Below are positions 45,448 to 55,146 of a DNA stretch of 64,000 nucleotides, piece by piece. Within the stretch, counting starts at the first letter, position 1; each line of letters starts with the position of its first letter. The translations under genes were made by a program, and so were the position numbers. A model generated the notes under the pieces. It worked only from the letters and a program-made list of their open reading frames with translations. It ran no database searches and was not told where the DNA came from. Source of the stretch: Aurelia coerulea (Eukaryota > Cnidaria > Scyphozoa > Semaeostomeae > Ulmaridae); assembly GCA_039566865.1 (NCBI GenBank), contig CM076944.1, positions 14,778,501-14,842,500 of the forward strand, in the 5' to 3' direction.

Positions 45448-46020
45448 TTACGGTTGTAAGAGGTGCAAGGTATAGCTTGTCTGCAAAATCAACCTGAAAA
45501 ATGACAAATTAAATAACTTCAAAGTGGTGCAAGATGTAACGACTCTTGAAGGGAAGGTAAGCACATAAAAGTGGCTCAAGCCACTTGCGGTCAAATTCTA
45601 GCCTATCAGATATTAGGATTTCCTGTTGACGTAGATTAATTACCCCTATATGGTGCGGCACGTGTTGTGGCCTATATATGTTTAGATTCCCTTTAAGGGG
45701 GTGAAAGATATAGCTTGTTTGGAACATAAACCTGAAAAATGAGAAGGATGTGGTCACTTTCAAGGAGTGCAACGGATGCAAGGTCGTAAGTGGTGACAGA
45801 TATAGCTTGTTTGGACAATAAACCTGGAAAATGCAAGATTTCGTCACTTTCAAGGGGTGTTAGGGGTAACTGGTCGCAGGGGCGAACGATAGCTTGCTTG
45901 AAAAAAGCTAAAACTGAAAGATATGTTGTCACGTTGAAGAATCTAATTCAGACTACGTTCATACCATACCTGTACAATTCAAAAATTGCATCAATTGTTA
46001 ACAGTAAAGGATTTCCCGGT
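45448..46020. repeat. Degenerate tandem repeat with TATAGCTTGTTTGG unit
   Basis: Units with ATATAGCTTGTTTGGA, AATAAACCTGGAAAATG and TCACTTTCAAGGGGTG recur at about 45470, 45710, 45805 and 45890. The first interval is enlarged by the MITE at 45550-45692. Confidence 0.65.
45550..45692. mobile_element. TTAA-type short MITE, copy 2
   Basis: Ends AGGGAAGGTAAGCAC and TGTTTAGATTCCCT are inverted; the right flank is TTAA (45693-45696) and the left flank TTGA is a likely decayed TTAA. It matches 30343-30515. It interrupts a tandem repeat unit, which supports insertion. Confidence 0.7.
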
Positions 46021-46251
46021 AAAATCTAAAGTAGCACAATCGAGCGCAGAACTCTTTTTTAATATATATCCACTTAAAAACAACTACAACTAATATTTAC
46101 ATTTAACTGTGCCCCTCATAGCGGGAAGGACCCAAGGTCATCGAGTTCCCACTATGAGAGACGCTTACAATAAACAATCCATTACACCAAAAATAAAAGG
46201 GGGTAGCTGCTGTTTGGAGTTTCACTAAAAGCGTTGAGTTGTCTTAATGCA

Positions 46252-47124
46252 CCGGGTGTCCCAAAAAAAAGGTAACAGATTTGATCGGGGCTAGCGATAA
46301 GAATTTATGTCGAATCAATCCCTAATAAGTTTTGAAGTACTCTTTGATAGTTAACTTGAAGATTAATACCTAGTTTGTTGATATTGGTGCATCTAGAGTT
46401 GGAATATTAATCTTGAAAGTCCAAATTTGCCTCTTACTCCAAACCAGAGCTTTTGGGTTTTGGCCTAAGCTGTTAATACGCTGCGTTGTGGAATCTCCTC
46501 AATCATAGCGAAGTACAGCAAGAAATCTTGTGCTTGGAAACACACTGTAATAGAAATTTGAAACTGAGCTTTACAATTAGATTCAAGAATTTAATCACAC
46601 AGAGACTTCGTTATTAATTCAACAAAAACTTCAAATTGCATCTGCCTAATATTATTACGAAACAAGCAATTGTGGATGCCCAGAGGAACATAAAAATGCT
46701 CACTCACTTGTGCTTGCTTGGCCTCGTGTACTTTTGTAAATGCATTGATTTTGACAGCAGGAAGATATTCCTTGGTGACTTGAAGTTCATTAATATGTCT
46801 GTTAGTTTTCAGTTTTTATATTCTATTCACATGAGTATCCAAAGGACGAATCCTTGTCCAAAACAATTCTATGACTGAGGAGATTCCCCTAACCAGCGAG
46901 TTTTCAGCTTAGTTTTCAGCGAGTTTTCAGCTGGTTTGGTGATGAACGTAAATTTGGACTTTCAAGATCAATATTCCAACTCTAGATGCACCAATATCAA
47001 CAAACTAGGTATTAATCTTCAAGTTAACTATGTAAGAGTACTTCAAAACTTATTAGGGATCGATTCGACGTAAATCCTTATTGCTAGCCCAGATCAAATC
47101 TGTTACCTTTTTTGGGACACCCGG
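46252..47124. mobile_element. Mariner-like MITE, CCGGGTG termini, TA TSD
   Basis: Ends CCGGGTGTCCCAAAAAAAAG and CTTTTTTGGGACACCCGG are inverted through AGGTAACAGATTTGATC. The right flank is TA; the left is CA. LINE A1 provides the empty site (TTAATGTATAATATAG at 23796), showing that a TA was duplicated and the left copy later changed to CA. AAACCAGAGCTTTTG lies about 188 bp from the left end. ORF 46636-46878 has no motif. Confidence 0.9.
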
Positions 47125-47223
47125 TATAATATAGTGGCATCCATGATGATTCTATTGCTGATTATATTCAAGTGAGAACTGCCAAATAAAAGAAGGTCGC
47201 ACAAGGCTGTTGTATCCATATCA

Positions 47224-48143
47224 TTAATGTCCAGGGCAGGGATTTCTGAAAGCTGACCAAAGAGATCTGCGCGCATTGTTTTCTTTTTCAGTTCCGCAAT
47301 TACAAATTGGGTTTAGACAGTCAACGTTATGCCGGAATCTGTGCTCGCTTAATGCACTAAAATTCAAGCAAAGTTTTTTTAAAGATCTAACTCCTTCAAT
47401 ATCATGAACGTTATACGTAGAGTTTCCTAATGGTCGTATGCTTGCAAGAACTTTACGTTTGAATTCAGCAATGCTTACAGAATTTTTGATATCATCACAA
47501 AGAAGATTCCATTCAAAAAGAGTATTTTGGAAATACGTATTCGAAAAACGGACAGTTCGCCCAAAATTTTGGTTGTAAGCACGTGTTGCTCTAAGAATGT
47601 ATGTAAGTTCACGTTGATCTGGAATTTCCGCAAACGAGTAACGAGGGGATTGTGACTTTTTCACGCTGAAAAAGTGACATCAACGTCGACACAATCTCTG
47701 ATACAAGCTTTCCCAACCTAATTTCTCGTAGCGTCTTTGTCTACTCGTACCTCTCCATGCTCCAGTGACTGCCAGGGCAGCTGAATCTTGAATATGCTCC
47801 AGTCTTTGTGTGAACGCAGATTGCATTTCAGGGTCATATCTATGGTATATGATGTCTCCATAATCCAGGTGGGGCCTCACATAGAGCTTATATATCTGAT
47901 CGAGCACATTTCTAGAAACGTATTTCGAAAGATAATTTATCATGCCGATGCCCCTTCCTGATTTACAGTAGCTTCTCGGATATGGCTTTCAAAATTTAAT
48001 TTAGAGTTAAGAGTTAGTCCCATGTGTTTGTGCTCTGATTTTGAATCTATCTCGTTACATCCCAAAGACAGGGGAGGATGGGAGGGCTTACGTCTCTGGC
48101 AAGAAAAAATTACTTCTTCAGTTGTATCCGCATTGTACTGCAT
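47224..48143 (-). pseudogene. LINE A3 ORF2 remnant
   Basis: Fragments 48143-47940, 47943-47680 and 47664-47224 are the RT thumb and C-terminal domain of LINE A: HKHMGLTLNSKLNFESHI, YVRPHLDYGDIIYHRYD, SAALAVTGAWRGTSRQRRY and a Cys/His cluster starting CNCGTEKE that has lost its HYLLHC half through a deletion near 47275. Compared with A1 it has several frameshifts and the short deletion. Confidence 0.8.
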
Positions 48144-48244
48144 TTTCCATTGACTTCGTTTACAATAGAAAAGGGAGATGTGCCATCCGCAAACATCTTC
48201 ACATCACAGTGAAAATTATCGACAAGGTCATTTATGTACACTAA

Positions 48245-48960
48245 CACTACCCTAACCGTAACTCTAGTTCAACTATAAGACTATATCAGTCTGACAGTTG
48301 AACGAAAATTAAGTGCTGATATGAAAACTTGCAATTCGTTCTGAAGCACAGCCCAGTGTGCACAACGCATGACGGTAATGAGGATACGGAGCATTTTTTG
48401 TTGCTTTGCCCTTCATTTGACATTCAACGACGAGATCTTCTCACTGGAGTTTCGGATATACTACGACCTTTTGTTGAAATTACCAGTCTCTCAAACGATT
48501 TGATAATGCACCTTTTATCATATGGTGACCAAGACCTGTCTAATGACCTGAATAGAAATATACTTGAACTTACTATACGATTCATCCACAATACTGGTCG
48601 GTTTGACTAAGACCATATCAAATTTCAGTCACATGCCATGCAATCACCAAGTGCCCACCAAGTGCCTTGAAGCAAATTTTTTTTTTGTCTGTAATTTATG
48701 TCTCACATTAGATGTCAGGTATGCTATCTGAATAAAATGAACATGTTTTGGGCTATTACTGCCCCAACCCGACATCTAATGTTAGACAGGCCACGGTATA
48801 GTAATCATCGTTTTTTCTTTTTTAATTGTTGTAGCATTTATGTATCCTCTTCGTGGTATCGTCCTTGTAGTATTGTTAAGTAGTTTGTAGCTAGAGTAGT
48901 CCATAACATGTATTGTAAATTTTTAATTGAACATAGAAAAAAAGCACGGCCTCGTTTTTT
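48245..48960 (+). pseudogene. LINE B2, 3' end fragment
   Basis: The plus-strand frame 48329-48610 is the C-terminal tail of LINE B: CTTHDGNEDTEHFLLLC, QRRDLLTGVSDILRPF, LLSYGDQDLSND and NTGRFD. The 3' UTR follows to about 48960, including a small inverted pair (CACATTAGATGTCAGG with CCCGACATCTAATG, 48703-48787) and ending in an A-rich tail. It sits inside LINE A3, but clean TSDs are not visible. Confidence 0.75.
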
Positions 48961-49142
48961 TGATTTGCGAATTGACCATGGCTTTCAAGTGTGAAATTTC
49001 TCTTGACGCCATCCTATTGCTCATACGATACCGCCACAATTTCAAAACGGCAGATGATTTTGACGGCAAATAAAATGATCTGGGATAAAGGAACTATTAG
49101 CCTTTTAATGGTCCTAATACTGAGCCTTGTGGCACTCCTGCA

Positions 49143-49440
49143 GAAAAATAACCAGATCTCTGTGAAAACGATGTCCTTGAGCGTAGTGTGAACATAGAAA
49201 ACCACGAAAACAGATGTTTTGTCTAGGCCAAAACCCAAAAGCTCTAGTTTGGTTATGGAGGCCAATTTTGACTTTCAAGATGAATATATCTATTTTCCAT
49301 GCTCCAATATCAAGGAACAAGGTATCCATCATAAAGTTAAATATCGAGGATTAATTTTAAAATGATTTCTGATCTATTCGAGCCCAATTCTTCGCGCTAG
49401 CCCTGATCAGAGCAGCTACCATACTTGCAGGAAACTTTTA
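49143..49440. mobile_element. Diverged fragment related to the 46252-47124 MITE
   Basis: Words such as TTTGACTTTCAAGATGAATA, CTCCAATATCAAGGAACAAG and GCTAGCCCTGATCAGAGC parallel the right third of the 46252 MITE, including CCCAAAAGCTCTAGTTTGG, the counterpart of the shared AAACCAGAGC motif. The left portion (49143-49200) is unrelated. Confidence 0.6.
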
Positions 49441-49564
49441 TGGCAATTGTTCTACGATTTTTCAAACAGTGCAAAATCTTTGCAATCCCTGTGATACTTA
49501 TGGTCTTAAAAGAATTTGAGACATTTAGCTAGGTCATTTTGGATAGCCCCTTGCCTTTCGCAGC

Positions 49565-49757
49565 TAGGCTGAAGGTGAAGGTGAAGTTGCGTGTTTAGCT
49601 CCAAAAGCTGGGATCGCAGAAGTAGAGAAGACCTAATAGAGTCCGCGACCCCTTGGCATGACGCTCAAGCGGTGGGCTCTATCGCGTATCAAACCCTGTT
49701 CGCCTGACTGTTCTGGTTGCAAAGTCGGAGGATTACACTACTGCGCCACAACACCTT
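49565..49757 (-). mobile_element. tRNA-derived SINE
   Basis: On the minus strand from 49757 the sequence starts GGTGTTGTGGCGCAGTAGTG, which contains an A-box-like TGGCGCAGTAGTG; about 35 bp later GGGTTTGATACGC resembles a B-box (GGTTCGAnnCC). Spacing fits a tRNA-like RNA polymerase III promoter. The body then continues for about 100 bp and ends in a CTTCACCTTCACCTTCA repeat. It cannot be a functional tRNA gene because the arms do not pair well and a body follows. Confidence 0.65.
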
Positions 49758-49818
49758 CAAAGGATGCTAAGGTCTCAGGTCTGTTTTCTTAAGAATCTAT
49801 GTAAGTTGACATATATAC

Positions 49819-50491
49819 CTTCTTTTTCTCCCTTGCTGACAGCTTGATGTTTTCACCATCTTCTGATGTATCTTGAGAGATAGATACATTAGCTCCTTTA
49901 ATAGCCTCATTCAGCCCATTCAAGTACATCGCTGATTTTGGGAATTGAAACTTTCTTTTTCGCAAGGATATTTGCACATCTTTTTGACGATGAAATTTCT
50001 TCCTGCGAATTTCTTCCAAGTCTGCATCATATTTTTCACTGTCAATAACATTTGTTAAATCGTCTGAAATATGGCATTTTGCGAATCTGCATTCTAGGCC
50101 ATAAGGACACTTCCCGGTCAGTTTGAAATTAATACATTCGTCTCCAATATCTGCTGGTTTATTTTTAAGATACTCTTGAATATCATGCATGAATTGACAC
50201 TTTTCCTTACCATCGCAACTTACACCGTTTCTTGCTAAACTGGGACACAACCGTTCACTACGGTTTTGCAATGGAACTGTTCTTGGCCGTTTTTTGTTCT
50301 GACCTCTTTCCTTTTTCTTTCGTTTCAAGCTATTTGATGATGCATCTCGTTGGTTTTCTTCCGTCTCTTGCGATTTATTAGAAACCATCTCATCATCTCT
50401 TTGGTTTTCCTTCGCATCAGTACTTTCAATCACTTCACGATTTGTTTCATCTTTCGACTTTGCTTCTTCTCGTTGTACAATAAACCTTTGA
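49819..50491 (-). CDS. DUS3L: DUS3L-like exon, tRNA dihydrouridine synthase 3 N-terminal region
   Basis: The minus-strand frame encodes the zinc-finger region of tRNA-dihydrouridine(47) synthase (Dus3 family), which reduces U47 in the variable loop of cytosolic tRNAs. Seen: a charged Lys/Glu-rich start (RREEAKSKDE-like), a basic KRKKKERGQNKKRP stretch, then LCPSLARNGVSCDGKEKCQF with MHD, the family phrase YLKNKPADIGDECINF, and GKCPYGLECRFAKCHISD, giving two CCCH fingers. The exon ends at LSAREKKK followed by a donor (AAG then GTATATATGT, at 49818), and an acceptor (TTTTCATTTCAAAG) lies at about 50492. The catalytic TIM barrel lies on later exons not found in the window. The upstream exon was also not found. 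It is the only host-like coding sequence here, and a pseudogene fragment remains possible. Confidence 0.8.
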
Positions 50492-50594
50492 AATGAAAAC
50501 ATTTAGCTAAGATTTTACGAAAACTAAATGCAGTGATACCAAACAGAAAAACACAAATCTAAGGAACCAGCAAAACAGGTCTGGTGTACTTTAA

Positions 50595-50908
50595 AGGGGC
50601 TCCGTCGTCAAACAGTAAACAAATCCGTAAACTCGCACGTGTCACCAATTATCCATTGTTCATCCATTGTCTTCTAAAGTTTTTTGGTGGCTTCACCCAA
50701 GCCACCAAAAATTTACCGTTAAAAATCCACTTGTATCCGAGCAATCGTAGAAAAAATGAATGTTTGGTTTGCTTCTTAGTGAAGTACAATGATTAATGTC
50801 CAAACAGCAACTTTCATTTTGAAAAAAATATGAAAAGCCTGTGTGAGATCACATTTCAAAAAACTGCAAAAACCATCGTTTTGTTTACATTTTGACGACG
50901 GAGCCCCT
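50595..50908. mobile_element. TTAA-type MITE in presumed DUS3L intron
   Basis: Ends AGGGGCTCCGTCGTCAAA and TTTGACGACGGAGCCCCT are exact inverted repeats flanked by TTAA (50591-50594; 50909-50912). The 314-bp element is non-coding. It lies about 100 bp upstream of the exon's acceptor. Confidence 0.85.
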
Positions 50909-51569
50909 TTAAGGAAAGAAATTTTCGAGGTAAGAAACTTCGAAACTTTTGGCCAAAATTCGTAAGTTTATTCCGTGAAATTTCCTAAAATAAGAAGTTC
51001 GCGAAAGATTATTCTCGCGAAATTTCCTAAAATATAGAATCAAATATCTACATAATCAAATACTCTTCCTCTTCCTGTCATTCAATGTGATCTTGTTTAG
51101 CAACAACTCTTTCGACCTATGCTACCAACACCCCGGGGAGGGGGGTACATTAAGTACTACCATACAATTCTACAGAAACGATAACCAGGGGAGCAAAAGA
51201 TCATGACTACCCCAGAGCCATCACACGAAGAACATAAACCTAAAATACAACGAAATATACAATAGACCCACTAGCTATTCAGAAAAGAATTAGAATCGAA
51301 CGATATCTTAACAAGTTTTGAAGAATTTTCGAATGTACGCAATAGTGATAGAAACTCTATCGCCACTCGATCGAAAGTCGCGCATGAAATGTATAAGAAT
51401 GACGCTCAATCCAGGCTCTTTTGTAGAATAGCTAAAAGGTCTGTTACGAAAAGCTACATATAAACAAAAGAATAGAGGAACGGGACTCAGCGTCAGGAGA
51501 CTTGGCGAAAATGGACTTGGTATCCACCGCTTGTGTGGATGTATTGTAGAGTCAAATCGAGTATATTTT

Positions 51570-51639
51570 AGCCTGCAGGCAGACTCGGGCCCAGGCAAAA
51601 AATGAAAGGAAGCCTGGACCCGAGTCTGCACGCAGGCTA
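51570..51639. repeat. 70-bp hairpin MITE
   Basis: AGCCTGCAGGCAGACTCGGG pairs with the complement in CCCGAGTCTGCACGCAGGCT around a short A-rich loop. The word TATATTT flanks both sides, a possible TSD. It interrupts the LINE B fragment that follows. Confidence 0.75.
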
Positions 51640-51790
51640 CTATATTTCTGTTGATGTCATTTGGGAGGTCGTTGTCACCATATAATAATAGTTGCGTAAC
51701 AACTTCATTTGAAAGATCGATATATGCAAATGGTCGTAGCGATGCAAAATCTCCAGAGCGAAGGTTTCGACGCTGCACCTCAAACAAAGG
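51640..51790 (-). pseudogene. LINE B fragment (C-terminal)
   Basis: The minus strand encodes FEVQRRNLRSGDFASLRPF and VVTQLLLYGDNDLPNDINRN, matching the C-terminal domain of LINE B (compare 14502-15167 and 48329-48610). It is cut by the hairpin at 51570-51639. Confidence 0.7.
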
Positions 51791-52239
51791 GCATTTTCAT
51801 TTGATTTTTTCATTTTAAATTATTTATACACGAAATCCCTTCAGCTCTAATACTACATAAAGAAAAGTTTTACAAAATTAATATCATATACATATGAAAA
51901 AGACTTAGAAGGACAAGTCCGGAGCCGGTACGACCGACGACAAAACACAAGACAAAACCGGCACGAATGACGCACGACACATCCCCCCACTGCCCGCCCG
52001 CTCCCTGCGAAATCACGCACCCAAATAAGCAACGCCCATCCGAACACGCAACTCGACAAGGAGAAGGCGAAAAACAGCGGAAAAAAGCACCACACATCAA
52101 CCACAGCAGCACCATCCCGCATCCCGCCATCAATCACACCAACCCCGGACCTGTCCTTTAAAATGGCATTGCTGATCTTCCAGGGAGTCGTGTTTTTATT
52201 GGCTTTCAACTCATCAAGTGTGTTTTTAGTTGTTTTTTG

Positions 52240-53800
52240 AATTGGCACAAGGTAGGAAGCTCCCTAAAGCAACAAAAAGCAACAAAAGGCAAAGCAACAA
52301 AAAGTGCTCCGTGCTCTCAATACCATCGTTAGTAGGGCAAATTGGATTTATGGTATCCCTAAAATTGTGCTTTAATTTGCTAAGACCCACTCTAAGTTGA
52401 GTAAGATAAGATAAGCCTATTTGGTCATGAATCCCAAAGACAGATTTAGCAGGGGGGGGGGGCGGATTTTCGAAAGCAATTTCTTCTTGAAGATAGCAAC
52501 TGATGGTGCAATTCTAATTTCCGGACATAGTTCATTCCATTCCAACAGGCAACTTGGATAAAAGCTAGATTTGAATTTTTCTGTCCTTGCCCTTATTCGC
52601 CCAATGACATCTTGATTGCGAAGAGGGTACTGTTACTGCTGAAGCTGTGGGATTGGATCCATTGTATATTCAGGCATCAGATTATTTATCATTTTGTAAA
52701 ACAACGTAAGGCGTCTACTCCATCTTCGGGGACTCAGTGACTCCCAACCAAGCTTTGCGAACAGCTTCTCTCGTGACGTTCCCCTCCATATTCCCGTAAC
52801 AGCAAGGGCAGCAGAATACTGAACGGTGAACGGACTCCAATTTTTCCATCAAGCTCGACAAAATGGTATTACCGCTAAACTCACATATTTTAGCAGGAAT
52901 ATGATAGATAACGTCTCCGTATTCCAGGTGAGGTCGCACATAGATCTTAAATAATTCGTTGAGGGGTATGGCTGGGTAGGTGCTTGGAGAGATATTTCAG
53001 CAAATCAATTCTCTTTCTCGTTTTAGAGATAGCTGCCTTAATGTGAGCTGAAAATTAAAGCTTTGAGTCCAGTATAATCCCGAAATTTCTATGTTCATCT
53101 ACTTTCATCACTGGTGTGTTACCGGGTGCGCCAAAATAAACTATGCACGTTTGGCAGGCCACAATAAATCGTACACTGGATCGATCTTGAAGATTTATGA
53201 TTTAATCTTTAGCAGAAAGCTGAATTAGATTCTAACACTTTTTGCAAATTTTTCCATTTTCAGTTCTTAGAGCTAGAAGCAAGTCTCTTAAAATGTTCGT
53301 TTTCGAAAACATTGAAAACAATTATAAAACGTCGATCAAATTTTAAAAGATTCAACATGAATGAAAAAAGAGAAAATGTTTTCAGGAGGATTTGGGGGTT
53401 TAGTACGAACTCTCGTACAGCAGGTTACAACTGGTCGATTGCTAAATCGCAAATCACCACGAAAAAGTTGATTCTTTAGAAAATTTGATCGATGTTTTTT
53501 GATAATTTTCAATGTTTTCGAAATCTAAAATTTTAGGGAACTCGCTTCTAGCTCTAAAAACTGAAGAAAAAAAATTTTCAAAACATTCCAGTATCTAATT
53601 CAGGCTTTCTGCTAACGATTAAGTCATAAATCTTCAAAATCGGTCCAGTGTATGATTTATTGTGGCCTGCCAAACGTGCATAGTTTATTTTGGCGCACCC
53701 GGTATTAAAACGAATTTCTCGATGATTCATTTCAATTCTCTTCTTAGAAAATATCAATAAACAGCCAATCGGCCGTAATGGGCAACCTGGCACAACGGAC
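52240..53800 (-). pseudogene. LINE B3 with inserted MITE
   Basis: On the minus strand the RT region starts near 53790 (IFSKKRIEMNHREIRFN), is interrupted by the MITE at 53122-53702, and continues with MKVDEHRNFGIILDSK and YLSKHLPS, then PHLEYGDVIYHIPAK (52939). The tail at 52240-52700 resembles the C-terminal LINE B domain with frameshifts. Stops and shifts are frequent. The downstream part at 51840-52235 is of unclear origin. Confidence 0.75.
53122..53702. mobile_element. Mariner-like MITE, CCGGGTG termini, TA TSD
   Basis: Ends CCGGGTGCGCCAAAATAAAC and its complement are inverted through ATGCACGTTTGGCAGGCCAC with essentially no mismatch, and are flanked by TA (53120-53121; 53703-53704). Further inverted similarity extends inward (AGCTAGAAGCAAGT and its complement). 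It interrupts the RT of LINE B3 between residues contiguous in relatives. The near identity of its ends suggests recent insertion. Confidence 0.9.
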
Positions 53801-53869
53801 GACGCCACTCCAAACATAAAGGAGAAAAGAATTACACGAGAGAGTTAGAGCATGAGCATCAAGCTTGAT

Positions 53870-54305
53870 AGGCTGTGAGGTCACAATATTGCATTAAAAC
53901 TGTCGGAAGATCACGTCTGTGTATATCACAAGCATGGCAGAGCAGCAAGAAGTGCTCCGTATCCTCAATACCATCATTTATTGGGCACAAAGGATCTAAA
54001 GTATCCCTAAATTATGTTTGAATTTGTGAAAACTTAACTTACTGAGTCCAACACGTAGCTATGTTGAAACAGATAAAAGTTTTGGGTCATGAATGCCATA
54101 AACTGGTTTAGAGGGTGGACGGATGAGACCTAATAGTTGCTTTTTGAACAAATTCACTGAGCAGGATTGTTGAATTTCAGGGTCAAGTTTTTTCCATTCC
54201 GACAAACAGTTTTGATTCGATTTTGATTTGAATCTCTCTATTCTCGCATGTATTTGACCAGTTGCTGCTCGCTTGCGAAGATTGTATGAAGCATTATTAC
54301 TATTA
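53870..54305 (-). pseudogene. LINE B4, C-terminal fragment
   Basis: Minus-strand translation with frame changes gives NASYNLRKRAATGQIHARIE, LSEWKKLDPEIQQS, LFKKQLLGLIRPPSKPVYGI and LRVGLSKLSFHKFKHN, the conserved post-RT block of LINE B (compare 14560-14890). It is a separate copy from B3. Confidence 0.7.
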
Positions 54306-54420
54306 ATAAAACTGAACCACCCTCAGATATAATAGAAAAACGGAATATGAAAACAAAACTGTTGAAAGGAAATGTTTCAATCATAAAACCTTCATCAGTG
54401 TTTCAATCACAGGGCAGCCA
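54306..54420. repeat. Diverged copy of the 5.2-kb palindrome arm
   Basis: The segment AAAACTGAACCACC, then GAATATGAAAACAAAACTG, then TCATAAAACCTTCATCAGTG parallels 5176-5268. On the minus strand CTGATGA (54392-54398) and GAAAC (54374-54378) are again spaced by 13 bases. Here only one arm is present. Confidence 0.7.
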
Positions 54421-54723
54421 GGCACCCTATTTGGTCGATAAGTTAGATGAACAGAGGACACGAAAGTCTATGATATAAAAATTGACCAAATTCTTGCAAG
54501 TAATGAAATTTATAAATTTCAGTCAATGGTAACTCGCAACAAGCTTACTGTTATTCATATCTGTGAAATCTGCCTCAATGAAACAGAAGGGAAAATTGTT
54601 GGTTGCACAAATCAAGGAACAAACATAAAAGAAAATAAAATAAAAACCTTTTGTTGAATGCCTCTGATCTTTAAAAGACAAATAAACTGATGAAACTTCA
54701 GCAAAAATTTTGCAACAATCAAG

Positions 54724-55146
54724 CTATAATGGGTTGATCAAAAAGAACTTCTTGACTAGAAACAGGAAAAAAAAGTTTTTCATGTCAGCTATATGAACAT
54801 AGTAACTCAGATATTGGTCCACGCGTAACCTTAAGTATTTTGTATGTTCTATCGTCATTATGTTTTCATCTTGAATAACAAGTGGCAGTTTTATTGCTGA
54901 TGTTTGTTGAATGTCCTTAACCTTTTTCCTACTTCCAATCACAATGCTACAGTATTTGTTTTACAACGTTAAGTAACAACTTACTTCCTGCAAGACAATC
55001 AAGGTCCTCATTAAAACCCGTTCATTTATTGTGGAAATATTATTTGAGGAGAATGATAAACTGGTGTCATCAGCATACATATCAACTTGTGACTGATTAA
55101 TTGATAACGGGAGATCGCTTATATAAATCATGAAAAGTAGAATCAA
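54724..55146 (-). pseudogene. LINE RT fragment (family F2)
   Basis: Minus-strand frames 55146-54961 and 54942-54724 give LLFMIYISDLPLSINQSQVD with MYADDTSLSFSSNN (catalytic block), then VIGSRKKVKDIQ-like and HTKYLRLRVDQYLSYYVHI. It resembles the RT at 9340-10346. It is heavily truncated and abuts the plus-strand LINE at 55147. Confidence 0.7.

Larger units (their letters stand above)
46053..49142 (-). mobile_element. LINE A3, truncated copy with insertions
   Basis: On the minus strand this copy covers the 3' UTR with hairpin (46111-46173), the post-RT domain and part of the RT. Its 3' UTR is interrupted by the MITE at 46252-47124, and its RT at 48245-49107 by a segment that includes LINE B2. 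The short piece 49108-49142 (complement of TGCAGGAGTGCCACAAGGC) restores LINE A similarity at the GVPQGS block, where the copy ends by 5' truncation. Confidence 0.75.

Noticed and set aside
49640..49757. A tRNA gene
   Set aside because: A- and B-box-like words exist but the arms do not fold into a proper cloverleaf, and a SINE body and tail follow.
51853..52248. Overlapping ORFs on both strands in a GC-rich segment
   Set aside because: They overlap in conflicting frames, have low-complexity composition and no family motif; only a short LINE-like tail (KKQLKTHL-type) near 52210-52248 is plausible.
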